Shown here piece by piece: positions 1 through 8,733 of a stretch of DNA of 64,000 nt. The stretch spans positions 119,632-183,631 of the forward strand of contig JAFDVZ010000002.1 in the NCBI GenBank assembly GCA_018268715.1, read 5' to 3'. Position numbers and translations under genes: made by a program. Source of the DNA: Acidobacteriota bacterium (GTDB lineage Bacteria > Acidobacteriota > Terriglobia > Bryobacterales > Bryobacteraceae). The notes under the pieces are model-generated. The model ran no database searches and was not told where the DNA came from. It worked only from the letters and a program-made list of their open reading frames with translations. Every line of letters begins with the position of its first letter. Position 1 is the first letter of the stretch.

Positions 1-603
1 ATCAACCCCAAGGGCCGGAGCTCCAACTGGTCGAACCTGGTCAGCATGCGGGTATATGAACCGCTGGCGACGCCCGCGAACGTCAAGGCGGCGTCGGATC
101 CCAAGGGCGCGCTCGTGACGTGGGAGAGCGCTGAAAACTCGTTCCGGATTTTCCGGAAAGGACCCAATGAGAAGGATTCGGTCGAGGTCGGAACCAGCAC
201 AGCGCGGACGTTTCTCGACGCCGGCGCGCAATTCGGAGCCGCTTATGAGTACACGGTGCAGGCGGTTCACGAACACGCCCAAAGCGGCCGTTCCCAACCG
301 GTCGTCTTCACTCCGAAGGACGAGTTCCCGCCCGAGCCCCCCGCCGGACTGACGGCGGTGGCCGGCATCGGCGCCATCGAACTGGTCTGGGACCGCAACA
401 CCGAGCCGGATCTGCGCGGTTACCGCGTCTACCGCGCCAACGAAAACGGCGCTTTCGCGCGCGTCGCCGAGCTCATTGAGACGCCCGCCTATAGCGATCG
501 CGCCGTCGAATCCGGAAAGAAGTACCGCTATGCGATTTCGGCGGTCGACCAGTCCGGCAACGAAAGCAAACAATCCGTCGCGGCCGAAGCCGCCGCCCCC
601 TGA
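1..603 (+). CDS. Fibronectin type III domain protein, C-terminal part (5' end outside window)
   Basis: The reading frame is open from base 1 and ends in TGA at 601-603, so the gene began upstream and only its C-terminal ~200 residues are visible. Two fibronectin-III-like beta-sandwich repeats can be seen. The second runs from about 'PPAGLTAVAGIGAIELVWD' through 'DLRGYRVYRA' to 'YRYAISAVDQSGNES', the typical W..Y.V.R / Y.Y.V.AVD pattern. Such repeats usually occur in exported or surface proteins of this phylum, often lipoproteins, but the signal region is not in the window. No catalytic domain is visible. The next gene starts 3 bases after the stop, so co-transcription is likely. Confidence 0.8.
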   Translation: MNPKGRSSNWSNLVSMRVYEPLATPANVKAASDPKGALVTWESAENSFRIFRKGPNEKDSVEVGTSTARTFLDAGAQFGAAYEYTVQAVHEHAQSGRSQPVVFTPKDEFPPEPPAGLTAVAGIGAIELVWDRNTEPDLRGYRVYRANENGAFARVAELIETPAYSDRAVESGKKYRYAISAVDQSGNESKQSVAAEAAAP

Positions 604-606
604 ACC

Positions 607-1344
607 ATGGCCAGAATCCGCTACTCACTGAATCGCGACATCGCGCCCACCACGCCCGACACTTCGGAAGTTCTCTACGGCGACGCCGCCAGCGTCGATC
701 CGAGTGAAGTCCGCCTGCTGCCGCCGTGCGCTCCGACCAAGATCGTGTGCGTCGGCCGCAACTATCCCGAGCACGCCCGCGAACTGGGCAACGAAGTGCC
801 GGTGGAGCCGCTCATCTTCCTGAAGCCGCCATCGTCGCTGATCGCGAGCGGGGACTCGATCGTCTATCCCGCCCTGTCTCAACGCGTCGATTTCGAAGGC
901 GAACTGGGCGTGATCATCGGACGGCGCGCGCGTCACGTTCCCGCGGCCTCCGCCATGGATTACGTGCTCGGCTACACATGTATGAACGACGTGACCGCAC
1001 GCGACCTGCAACGCAAGGACGGCCAGTGGACCCGCGGCAAAGGTTTCGACACATTCTGCGCGGCCGGACCGGTGATGGTCCCCAAGGAGCAGGTGACGCT
1101 GGCCGACCTGCGGGTGGTGACGCGCCTGGATGGCGTCGTGAAACAGGACGGCTGGGCCGGCGACATGCTGTTTCCGGTGGACGTGGTGATCGCCTATGTG
1201 AGCGCCTTCATGACGCTGGAGCCGGGCGACCTGATCGCCACCGGCACGCCGCCCGGAGTGGGCTCCATGCTGCCCGGATCGACCGTACAGGTGGAGATCG
1301 CGGGGATCGGCCTGCTTGAAAACACCGTGGTCCAGGCGAACTGA
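607..1344 (+). CDS. Fumarylacetoacetate hydrolase (FAH) family protein
   Basis: A 245-residue cytoplasmic enzyme of the FAH superfamily, which hydrolyses or isomerises beta-diketo acids using a divalent metal. The fold signature is clear: 'KIVCVGRNYPEHARELGN', 'PLIFLKPPSS', the acidic metal ligands in 'DFEGELGVIIG' with the later Asp in 'MNDVTARDLQ', and the terminal 'GDLIATGTPPGVG'. The length matches the short FAH form (HpcE C-half, YcgM-like acylpyruvases). The substrate cannot be read from sequence; acylpyruvate hydrolase or oxaloacetate tautomerase are as likely as aromatic catabolism. It lies 3 bases after the fibronectin-III gene and 11 before the next one, forming a short operon. Confidence 0.92.
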   Translation: MARIRYSLNRDIAPTTPDTSEVLYGDAASVDPSEVRLLPPCAPTKIVCVGRNYPEHARELGNEVPVEPLIFLKPPSSLIASGDSIVYPALSQRVDFEGELGVIIGRRARHVPAASAMDYVLGYTCMNDVTARDLQRKDGQWTRGKGFDTFCAAGPVMVPKEQVTLADLRVVTRLDGVVKQDGWAGDMLFPVDVVIAYVSAFMTLEPGDLIATGTPPGVGSMLPGSTVQVEIAGIGLLENTVVQAN

Positions 1345-1355
1345 CGGGAACGGCC

Positions 1356-1751
1356 ATGTCCAGCGCTGATTGGCAACTGACGGGACTGGCGGTGTTCGCC
1401 GCGCTCATGTTTGCGCTCGCCGTCTGGGTTCTGTTCCTGCGCAAGGAATCGCCGGAGAGGCGGGAAAAGCGCCGGCGCAATCACGTGAACCTGCATGGCC
1501 GGCTGGCAGACGGCATTCTGACCGATGTGGACGCCGACACATTGTATTACACATATTCGGTGGCCGGCGTCGACTATCAGACCTCGCAGGATGTCCAGGC
1601 TCTGGCGGCCGGACTTCCCGCTGAGCGCGAGCGTTTGATCGGGCCGGTTACACTGAAGTATTTGCCCCGGTATCCGGCCAACTCCATCGTGGTGTGCGAA
1701 AGCTGGTCGGGGTTGCGAATCATCATCAACAAGGAGACTGTATTCAAATGA
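1356..1751 (+). CDS. Small membrane protein, DUF3592-like
   Basis: A 131-residue protein with one N-terminal membrane segment ('LAVFAALMFALAVWVLFL', about residues 10-28), a basic stop-transfer stretch (KESPERREKRRRN), then a soluble beta-rich part. That part has a 'YYTYSVAGVDYQ' strand and a 'LKYLPRYPANSIV' motif, both reminiscent of DUF3592-type domains. The orientation is probably N-out with the basic stretch inside. Its TGA overlaps the ATG of the next gene (ATGA at 1748-1751), suggesting translational coupling. No catalytic residues are recognisable; the family assignment is tentative. Confidence 0.75.
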   Translation: MSSADWQLTGLAVFAALMFALAVWVLFLRKESPERREKRRRNHVNLHGRLADGILTDVDADTLYYTYSVAGVDYQTSQDVQALAAGLPAERERLIGPVTLKYLPRYPANSIVVCESWSGLRIIINKETVFK

Positions 1752-2131
1752 CGACCCGCAAAATGCTGACGGGAACGATGGGCGCCATTCTGTTGTTCGG
1801 CGCCGGGATCCTGGTGGGGGCGAACAAGTTCGGTCAACCGAAATCGGTGCTGCACGTGATCACCGTGCGGTGGAAGGCCGATTCGACCGAGGCCCAACGG
1901 CAGGCCGCCATTCAGGGCGTGGCGAAGATGGCGGCGGATTCGCCCGGCATCAAGAACGTCTGGCTGAAGACGTTGAAGGTGCAGGGGGAAAACTATAACG
2001 CCGCTTTCGTGATGGAGTTCCAGGACGCCAAGGCGTTTGAGGCGTACGCCAACTCGCCCGCGCACAAGGCCTGGGAGGAAGTGTACCTGCCGATCCGCGA
2101 CCGTAGCACCACCCACGACATCACCAACTAG
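1748..2131 (+). CDS. Membrane-anchored Dabb (stress-responsive alpha/beta barrel) domain protein
   Basis: 127 residues. I chose the ATG at 1748 because it overlaps the upstream stop (ATGA) and places an N-terminal hydrophobic anchor at residues 7-25 (MLTGTMGAILLFGAGILVGA). The rest is a Dabb ferredoxin-like domain with 'SVLHVITVRWKADSTEAQ', 'MAADSPGIKNVWLKT' and 'FVMEFQDAKAFEAYANSPAH'. Dabb proteins are usually small soluble dimers (for example polyketide cyclases or stress proteins). An export or anchor sequence is uncommon and suggests a periplasmic role. An intrinsic terminator follows directly. Confidence 0.85.
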   Translation: MTTRKMLTGTMGAILLFGAGILVGANKFGQPKSVLHVITVRWKADSTEAQRQAAIQGVAKMAADSPGIKNVWLKTLKVQGENYNAAFVMEFQDAKAFEAYANSPAHKAWEEVYLPIRDRSTTHDITN

Positions 2132-2145
2132 TCCTCGCGTGTGAC

Positions 2146-2174
2146 GGCGCGGGCCCACCCGGCTCGCGCCTTTT
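2146..2174 (+). terminator. Intrinsic terminator
   Basis: GGCGCGGGC (2146-2154) pairs with GCTCGCGCC (2162-2170), a 9-bp stem with one G-T pair and a 7-nt loop, followed immediately by TTTT. It lies 15 bases after the Dabb gene and before the MFS gene, so it closes the first operon of the window. Confidence 0.75.
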
Positions 2175-2206
2175 CGGACCGCGGCATCTGATACGCTGAT
2201 AGGTCC

Positions 2207-3469
2207 ATGGAAAAATCCGGTCGCGCGCCCTCGGGCCACTTCCGCTGGACTATCTGCGCCCTCCTCTTTTTCGCCACCACCGTCAATTACGCCGATCGCC
2301 AGATTCTCGGAATGCTGGCGCCGACGCTGCAGAAGGAGATCGGGTGGGACGAGGCGCAGTACGGCCTGATCGTCACGGCCTTCCAGACCGCCTACGCGCT
2401 GGGCCTGATCGGCATCGGACGGTTCATCGACGTGGTGGGCACGCGCCTTGGCTACGCGGTGACGCTCGCATGGTGGAGCGTCGCGACGATGGCGCATGGC
2501 CTGGTCGGGTCGGTCTCCGGCTTCAGCGCGATGCGCTTCCTGCTGGGCCTGGGCGAATCGGGCAACTTCCCGGCGGCTGTGAAGACCGTCGCCGAATGGT
2601 TCCCCAAGAAGGAGCGCGCCCTCGCCACCGGCATCTTCAACTCCGGGTCGAACGTCGGAGCGATCCTGGTGCCGCTGATCATCCCCTGGCTGACGCTCCG
2701 CTTCGGATGGCGTTGGGCGTTCGTCGGGCTGGGTGGCGCGGGGCTGCTGTGGCTCATCGGATGGTTCGCGCTGTACCGGCCGCCGGAGGAGCATCCGCGG
2801 CTGAGTCCGGCAGAGCTCGACTACATCCGCAGCGATCCTCCGGAGCCCACCGAATCGATCCCGTGGTCGCGCCTCATCTCCAACCGGCCCGTCTGGGGAC
2901 TGGTGATCGCGCGCTTCCTGACTGACCCGGTCTGGTGGTTCTATCTTTACTGGACGCCCAAGTTCCTAAACTCCCAATTCGGGCTGAAGCTCGACCAGTT
3001 GGGCGTTCCGGTGGCGCTGATGTACCTGTTCGGCAACACGGGCGGCATCTGCGGAGGGTGGCTCTCGGCGTACTTCATCCGGCGCGGCCGCGCCAATACG
3101 ACGGCTCGTAAGCTGGCGATGCTGGTGTGCGCGGTGGCGGTTGTCCCCATCGTGTTCGCGGCGCGCACCGGCGACCAATGGGTGGCGGTGGGCCTGATCG
3201 CCCTGGCGATGGCGGCCCATCAGGGCTGGGCGGCGAACGTCTTCACCATCGTCTCCGACACGTTCCCGAAACAGGCGGTCAGCTCCGTGGTGGGCATCTG
3301 CGGCTTCGGCGGCGCGGTGGGCGGGATGCTGGTGGCGAGCGCGGTCGGCCTGATCCTGCAGGCCACCGGAAGCTATCTGCTGATCTTCGGCCTGGCCGGC
3401 GGAATGTACCTGCTGGGATTGGGCATCATTCAATTGATGGACCGCAGAAGCGACGCCGTCACTCGATAA
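2207..3469 (+). CDS. MFS transporter, hexuronate/anion-cation symporter (ExuT/ACS) type
   Basis: A 420-residue inner-membrane carrier with about 12 hydrophobic segments. The ACS-family signatures are present: 'NYADRQILGMLAPTLQKE' in TM1, 'GRFIDVVGTRLGY' in loop 2-3, and 'RFLLGLGESGNFPAAVKTV' plus 'EWFPKKERALATGIFNSG' around TM4-5, the classical hexuronate/glucarate transporter pattern. It probably imports sugar acids. The neighbouring exported glycoside-hydrolase-like proteins and the mannonate-dehydratase-like enzyme at 12.2 kb fit a uronate diet, though this is inference. Its 3' end overlaps the convergent gene at 3459-3469 by 11 bases. Confidence 0.92.
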   Translation: MEKSGRAPSGHFRWTICALLFFATTVNYADRQILGMLAPTLQKEIGWDEAQYGLIVTAFQTAYALGLIGIGRFIDVVGTRLGYAVTLAWWSVATMAHGLVGSVSGFSAMRFLLGLGESGNFPAAVKTVAEWFPKKERALATGIFNSGSNVGAILVPLIIPWLTLRFGWRWAFVGLGGAGLLWLIGWFALYRPPEEHPRLSPAELDYIRSDPPEPTESIPWSRLISNRPVWGLVIARFLTDPVWWFYLYWTPKFLNSQFGLKLDQLGVPVALMYLFGNTGGICGGWLSAYFIRRGRANTTARKLAMLVCAVAVVPIVFAARTGDQWVAVGLIALAMAAHQGWAANVFTIVSDTFPKQAVSSVVGICGFGGAVGGMLVASAVGLILQATGSYLLIFGLAGGMYLLGLGIIQLMDRRSDAVTR

Positions 3470-5669
3470 CCGCCAGCTCGTGATCCGCGATTGAACGGAC
3501 CTCGAACCGTACGCGACCGCCGTCGACTTTGGCCTCGGCGCCGGATCCCGCCACCATGAGGCGCACCGACGAGCCTGAAACGTCCTTCGGCAGGCGGACG
3601 CGGACCTCCAACGGCCCGACCGGAACCAGATCGTCGATTGGCGCGCGGCCCGTCCCGGCGGACGTCAGGTTCACCAGGTGCAGGATCAACCGTCCGGGTT
3701 GGGCGTACAGGCTGCAATCGACCCGCCCATGGCCTTGGACCTCGAGCGGGACCGCGTCGCCCAGCGCCCAGCGCACCAGGTTGGCGAGCAGATCGCCGTG
3801 ATCCACCATGCCGTCGCGGGCATAGCGGCGGTCCAGATCTGCGGCTAGGTAGGCTGTGCGCCCCTTCACCACCAGTCCCGGAATATCGGTCTTGGGCTGG
3901 CGCATCCAGGACGTTTCCGGCGGGAAGATCGGGAACTCGGGCACGAAGGTCGCCAGCACGTTGGCGGATGGATCCGCGCGAAGTCCGGCCAGCACGCCTC
4001 CGAACGGGACGATGTCGGTCTCGTCGAAGCCTTTCAGGATCGGGTGGCGAGTGCCGGACACCGCCGGTTCGTCCGCGATATGAGGCCCCGGCGCCTGCCG
4101 CCGCAACTCCGGCGCCAGGCGAAGGTAGGTGTGGACGTTGGCGATTGCGCTCTTGCGGTCCGGCGCTCCAGCCCGATGCGCGCCGAACAGGTCCGCCAGG
4201 GCGAAGTCGGGTCGCGCGGCGCCGGATTCGTCGTAGAGGCTCGTGGATCCGGTTGCGATCAGACGCCCGCCGTTCGCCACAAAGTCGCGCACGGCGGCGC
4301 ACTGGGCCTCCGACATCGCGGCGATTTCGGGCAGGATCAACGCCTTCAGATTCGCCGCTTCGCGCGCCACGTGGTCAATGTGTACCGGCGCGTACGGGAT
4401 CCGGGCCTTCAACAACGCCTCGGTGAAGCCGCGATAGGGCGCCTCCACCAACTCGGCGGCTTCATTGCGGCCGAAGACGTCGGTGTTGCGCTGCGACCAT
4501 ACGACGCCGACGTTGGCCACCAGCCGCCGATTCACCAGGTAGCGTTCATTGTCGCGATAGAAGCGCATCATCGGCTCGGCGGTGCGGTACATGCGCCGGT
4601 CCTCGTGATAGGCCGCGATGTGGTGCCACCAGGGCTGCAAGCCGCCGGCGAAACCCTCGGCCATCCACAGGCGGGCCTCGGCGGCGGGCTTCGCGGCCAT
4701 GCGGAACGACACTCGTCCGCCGGCGTGGTACATGGCCATGCTTTCGGGGATCAGCTTGTCCCACCCCATAACGCCGTGGATCAGCTTGCCCGCGTCGGCG
4801 TTCTCCTCGAAACCGGCCGCGCCGCGCGCCTGGTGATCGAGCATCAGGATCTCGGCCCGCTCCCAGATGGCCCTGGAATCACGGAAGGAGCGGCTCTGCG
4901 CGGCCAGCGACCCACTGTTCATGCCAATCCACAGGCAGTCGGCCCCGCCGGCGGCCTTCGTGACGCGGTTGTTCAGGTCCCAGATTTCCACGCGGCGGGC
5001 GTAGTTCCACTCGATCCAGCGCCGGAAAACCGGATTGTCCCAATCGTGCTTCCGCGGCAGCGCCTGCCCCGCCGTGTCGCGGAACTTCCGGGCGCAGTTG
5101 TCGCAATAGCAGATCATGTCGCGGGAAAGTCCGCTCCAACTGTTATCGGTCAACCCTTCCGGCTTGCTGCGACCGATAATTTCCCGCATCACCTCGGGAA
5201 TGTACTCGTCATAGTAGGCTGAGTTGACGCAGGTGACGTACTTGTCGGCCGCGCGGTAGGGCCGGCCCTCGATATCTCGCGTGAACCAATCGCGGTGAGC
5301 CTGGTAGAAATCCTCCGCGGCCCGGTTGGAGTCCATGCGGGCCAGCACCACCAGACCGACGGAGTGCGCGGCCGCGGCTAACTCGCCGTATAAGTCGCGA
5401 TCGCCGAGAAACTCCGCCCGGTGTTGCAGGGGGAACTTACTCGGGTAATACGCCACGATGCCGCCCGCGTTGATGATAACTCCCTGCGTGTAAGTCCGCT
5501 TCCAGAAGTCGCGCCACCACGCGACGTCGTAGCGGACCGGGTCCTTCTCCGTTACATTGGTCTGGCCCCAGCGATACGTGCGCCGATACCAGGGCCCGGC
5601 CGAGGCCGCGCCGGCGCGCGCGGGAACCAGCAGGGAGGCGGCGCTGGCGGTGAATTCACGGCGGGTCAT
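3459..5669 (-). CDS. Exported putative glycoside hydrolase with beta-galactosidase-trimerisation-like domain
   Basis: A 736-residue protein starting MTRREFTASAASLL, a Tat-like signal, so it is probably periplasmic. Residues ~30-340 look like a TIM barrel of the uncharacterised glycoside-hydrolase class found in Planctomycetes and Acidobacteria: 'YTQGVIINAGGIVAYYPSKF', 'LARMDSNRA', 'YVTCVNSAYYDEYIPEV', a Trp/Asp cluster 'LTDNSWSGLSRD' and a paired-cysteine 'MICYCDNCARKFRD'. Residues ~390-500 ('VGVVWSQRNTDVFGRN', 'LKALILPEIAAMSEAQCAAV') resemble the GH42 trimerisation (GATase-like) domain. The C-terminus is beta-rich. It overlaps the upstream gene by 4 bases (ATGA at 5666-5669), so the two are made together. 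The catalytic acids are not certain and the substrate is unknown. Confidence 0.85.
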   Translation of the reverse strand: MTRREFTASAASLLVPARAGAASAGPWYRRTYRWGQTNVTEKDPVRYDVAWWRDFWKRTYTQGVIINAGGIVAYYPSKFPLQHRAEFLGDRDLYGELAAAAHSVGLVVLARMDSNRAAEDFYQAHRDWFTRDIEGRPYRAADKYVTCVNSAYYDEYIPEVMREIIGRSKPEGLTDNSWSGLSRDMICYCDNCARKFRDTAGQALPRKHDWDNPVFRRWIEWNYARRVEIWDLNNRVTKAAGGADCLWIGMNSGSLAAQSRSFRDSRAIWERAEILMLDHQARGAAGFEENADAGKLIHGVMGWDKLIPESMAMYHAGGRVSFRMAAKPAAEARLWMAEGFAGGLQPWWHHIAAYHEDRRMYRTAEPMMRFYRDNERYLVNRRLVANVGVVWSQRNTDVFGRNEAAELVEAPYRGFTEALLKARIPYAPVHIDHVAREAANLKALILPEIAAMSEAQCAAVRDFVANGGRLIATGSTSLYDESGAARPDFALADLFGAHRAGAPDRKSAIANVHTYLRLAPELRRQAPGPHIADEPAVSGTRHPILKGFDETDIVPFGGVLAGLRADPSANVLATFVPEFPIFPPETSWMRQPKTDIPGLVVKGRTAYLAADLDRRYARDGMVDHGDLLANLVRWALGDAVPLEVQGHGRVDCSLYAQPGRLILHLVNLTSAGTGRAPIDDLVPVGPLEVRVRLPKDVSGSSVRLMVAGSGAEAKVDGGRVRFEVRSIADHELAVIE

Positions 5670-7150
5670 ACGAGTTTCAACTCCCGGACGGCGTCGCCCG
5701 CCGCGCTCAGGTTGGCGAGCTTCATTTCAGAGTACTTGCGCGAGAGCAGCACCCCGTGGGCGCCCGCTTTGAAAGCCGCGAGCACGGCGTCCTTGGTGCC
5801 TTTGGGAGTGCTCTTGCTGTTCCGGTCGCCGGTCGGAATGTCGATGTCGATGCCGGGCCAGATCAGAGTCTGGGAGCCGGCCGCGCCATCCATGGCTCGC
5901 TTGGTCTCGCGATAGACGTAGTCGGCCGACAGACCCGTGAACGGGATCTGTTCATAACCACGCTCGCGGTAATTCATGACTCGGTATTCGAAGTCGAGGA
6001 TTTCCTGTTTGGGAAGATCGGCGTAGATGTCGCCCCCAACGCTGTCGATGTAACCCGCCATCCGCTCGCCCGCGCAGTTGTGATAGATCACCATCTTCAG
6101 GAAGTCGGAGCATTTGGCTAACTCAGTCAAATCCTGCTGCGCTCGGTAGAACGGGCTGAACGAGTTGTTATGCCAGATGTGCCAGCCCACTTGCAGGCCG
6201 GGCTTGGCGGCGTGCCCCCGCTCCCGCATGCCGGCGTAGATTTCACGCAACCCGTCGTGCCAGAACTGTTCCCAAGCCAGGATTTCCGGGTATCGCATCA
6301 GGATTCGCCAGAACGTGACGTAGGCCCCGTCCACCGGCCGCTTTCCCGCGCGGGTCGCGCGCACGTACTTCTCGAGCTCGAGATAGCCGTCGCGCACCCG
6401 ATCGAACCGTATTCCCTGGACCCGCGCCTTCTTCTCGCAGAACTCGCAGAAGCAGCCCACCGCGCCGGGATCGCTCGATTGTCCGCCGTGGTTTGCGCCA
6501 AGCGCCAGGCCCAACGCCCCATGGCGTTCCGATCCCCACATCACGCCGTCGATGTCGTAGGAGCGAGCGTAGTCCTCCACCAGCCCATAAAGGAAGTTGC
6601 GATGGTGCGGGTTGTTGACGCAGACGCGGCGCGCCCGCCGGCCGTGAAGGTCCACCTCCTGGAGCTTCTCGATGCCGGGCAGGTCGTAGCGCCAGACATC
6701 CTCGCTCCACAGGATCACCTTCATGCCCCGCTTCTTCGCCTCCGGCAGGACCTCCGCCACGATGTCGAGCGAACCGTGGTCGGGCGCGCGCGTCGCCTCG
6801 GGCTTCACCCCGGTGTCTTTGTAGAACTGCGTGTGAACCGTCGCGTAGTTGCCGCCGTGAAAGTCGAGATCGTACTGCTGCTTGCCATGGTCCGGCAGCG
6901 GCTGCCCGGGAACCTGCCGTCCCGCGATGCCGCGCCCATAGGTGAACGTAGCGAGAAACGGAGTGTTGACGGCGCCGCGCTCCTGCAAGATGTCGAGCAC
7001 GCGGCCCGTGCCCTCATCGACGAAAGAAACTGCGCCGGCCTGGATGCCGATCATCTTCTTCTGGGCCGGAGGGGCGGGACCAGGCTCGGCGAGCGCGGAG
7101 ACGGGTAACGCCGCGAGGCCGGCGGTGAGGAACTCTCTTCGATTGGACAT
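5666..7150 (-). CDS. Exported TIM-barrel protein, putative glycoside hydrolase
   Basis: 494 residues with a twin-arginine start (MSNRREFLTAGLAALPVSALA). The body reads as a TIM barrel with alternating strands such as 'MKVILWSEDVWRYDLPG', 'IDGVMWGSERHGALG', 'LQVGWHIWHNNSFSPFYRA' and 'LIWPGIDIDIPTGDRN'. A 'CFCEFCEKKARVQG' paired-cysteine stretch resembles the CYCDNC motif of the downstream gene, so the two proteins are probably related or share a fold. Possible catalytic acids are the Glu of 'WGSERHG' and Asp residues near 'PGIDIDIP', but this is a guess. The last 4 bases overlap the start of the next gene, implying an operon. No precise family can be named. Confidence 0.82.
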   Translation of the reverse strand: MSNRREFLTAGLAALPVSALAEPGPAPPAQKKMIGIQAGAVSFVDEGTGRVLDILQERGAVNTPFLATFTYGRGIAGRQVPGQPLPDHGKQQYDLDFHGGNYATVHTQFYKDTGVKPEATRAPDHGSLDIVAEVLPEAKKRGMKVILWSEDVWRYDLPGIEKLQEVDLHGRRARRVCVNNPHHRNFLYGLVEDYARSYDIDGVMWGSERHGALGLALGANHGGQSSDPGAVGCFCEFCEKKARVQGIRFDRVRDGYLELEKYVRATRAGKRPVDGAYVTFWRILMRYPEILAWEQFWHDGLREIYAGMRERGHAAKPGLQVGWHIWHNNSFSPFYRAQQDLTELAKCSDFLKMVIYHNCAGERMAGYIDSVGGDIYADLPKQEILDFEYRVMNYRERGYEQIPFTGLSADYVYRETKRAMDGAAGSQTLIWPGIDIDIPTGDRNSKSTPKGTKDAVLAAFKAGAHGVLLSRKYSEMKLANLSAAGDAVRELKLV

Positions 7151-7205
7151 GGTTCGCTAGGCGTAACTTATCACCCGGCGGCGATCCGGACAACGTTTGC
7201 ACGTT

Positions 7206-8711
7206 TCAGCGCGACAGACGATTCGCCGCGGCATTCACGGAGTCCGCCAGGCGTCCCTGGTTTCCCTGCTTACGGTTCTCCTCCTGCAACGCCTTGAGAA
7301 TGCCGAGCGCCTGCCGGCGGTCTCCCCGGCCTTCCAGGTAGCGGGCGTGGATGTACTCGCGGACCTCCGGGCGCTGGGAGTGGTCCTCGTCCAGCCACTC
7401 AAAGGTCGCCCAGCCGTCAGCGGGGGGAACCGCCGTCAGCGCCTCCTCGAGTTGCGCCTCGCCGTACATCGTCGCGTTGAAGTTCTGGAGGATGCGGCGT
7501 TTCAGGCGTGCGGTCATCGACTCTCCACCCGCCCGCATCTGGTTCGCCAGCCGAACGGCGGCCGCCGTGATGCCGGGTTGCGGACTGTCGGTCAGCACTC
7601 CCAACTGCATGGCGCGCACCAGCGGCCGCTCCTGTCCGGTTCGCACCGCGGCGTCGAAGTGCGCCAGGGCTTTCTCGACGCTCCCGCCGTTCTGCAGTAG
7701 CCAATTGCCGAGCATGGCGTTGGCAAACACGTTCGATGGGTCGATCTCCAACGCCCGCCGGAGCGCTTGCTCCGCCTCGGGGCCGAACTCCTTGGCCGCA
7801 ATGTGCCGATTCAGCCAACGCGCCCAACCGATGTGCGCCAGGATCGTGGCTGCGCGTGGCCCCGCCTCGCCTGCCCGGGCCAACCCGGCCTCGAGGGCGT
7901 TGAGAATCGTGGAAATCGGAGGTCCCGCGACGTCTTCCGGCCGCTGTCCCTCGGAGATCGTCACACGGAAGTTCTCCGCCCATCGCATGGCCGCATCCAC
8001 TTCGCCGTCCAGCGCCGCCGGATCGGTCGGGGCCAGTTTCAGGACTTCTTCGTACGTGCGAAATGCCCTCTCGTGGGCGCCAAGGCTCGTCTGCGTACGA
8101 GCGGTCGCCATCAGTTGCGCAATCCGCGGATCCGCCGTGGGAGCGTTCGCCTTCGGCTGGCGCGGACCAGGCCTCAGCCATAGCAACAACCCGAGAACGA
8201 GCACGGCGGCGCCCGCCAGCAAAGCGGCCCAGAATCGCCACTGCGTGCGCGAGCCCAACGCCTTCTGGAGCCTGCCGCAATCGTCTTTGAAGGACGAGTC
8301 GCGCAGCTCGACAGCCTCCCGTAAAGCAAGCTCCGCGATGCTCGCTGGCAGGTTGTTCAACTCCTCGGGCCTGGCGCCGCCGACCAACACGGGAATCACC
8401 CGAGTCTTCCGTTTCAACGCGGCCCCGACCTCGTGGACCACGTAATCGGGCTGCGACTGGGAGGCGCGTTCCTGGAGAATCTCAAACCATCGCGGCCCGA
8501 TGACCACCAGCACCGCCTGGCATTGTCCGATCGTATGGTCAATGGCGTCCGCGAAGTTCGAACCCGGTTCGATGTCCTCCACGTCCATAAAGACTCGCGA
8601 AGCCCCAAAGGCCTCCGTCAGGTGGTCGCAGAGACGCCCGGCGTAAGGCGCCGAATCGTCGCGCCGGTAGCTGATGAAGATGCTGTCCGTTGCCCGTCCC
8701 TCTTCGGGCAA
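7206..8711 (-). CDS. TIR domain - transmembrane - TPR-like repeat protein
   Basis: About 501 residues from a TTG at 8711. The frame stays open to 8795, but that would overlap the upstream gene by 62 bases and adds a Pro/Ser-rich tail, so the shorter form is preferred although no Shine-Dalgarno is obvious. Residues ~10-125 form a TIR domain: 'SIFISYRRDDSAPYAGRL', 'VFMDVEDIEPGSNF', 'QAVLVVIGPRWFEIL', 'VVHEVGAALKRKTRVIPVLV'. The Glu at ~94 sits where NAD-cleaving bacterial TIRs carry their catalytic Glu. One membrane helix follows at ~160-180 (WAALLAGAAVLVLGLLLWLR), then TPR-like helical repeats ('LGAHERAFRTYEEVLKLAPT', 'AEQALRRALEIDPSNVFANA'). The TIR is therefore cytoplasmic and the repeats are likely periplasmic. 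Signalling and immune roles are both possible. Confidence 0.88.
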   Translation of the reverse strand: MPEEGRATDSIFISYRRDDSAPYAGRLCDHLTEAFGASRVFMDVEDIEPGSNFADAIDHTIGQCQAVLVVIGPRWFEILQERASQSQPDYVVHEVGAALKRKTRVIPVLVGGARPEELNNLPASIAELALREAVELRDSSFKDDCGRLQKALGSRTQWRFWAALLAGAAVLVLGLLLWLRPGPRQPKANAPTADPRIAQLMATARTQTSLGAHERAFRTYEEVLKLAPTDPAALDGEVDAAMRWAENFRVTISEGQRPEDVAGPPISTILNALEAGLARAGEAGPRAATILAHIGWARWLNRHIAAKEFGPEAEQALRRALEIDPSNVFANAMLGNWLLQNGGSVEKALAHFDAAVRTGQERPLVRAMQLGVLTDSPQPGITAAAVRLANQMRAGGESMTARLKRRILQNFNATMYGEAQLEEALTAVPPADGWATFEWLDEDHSQRPEVREYIHARYLEGRGDRRQALGILKALQEENRKQGNQGRLADSVNAAANRLSR

Positions 8712-8733
8712 TTGTAGCCGGTTCGGCGGAGGA

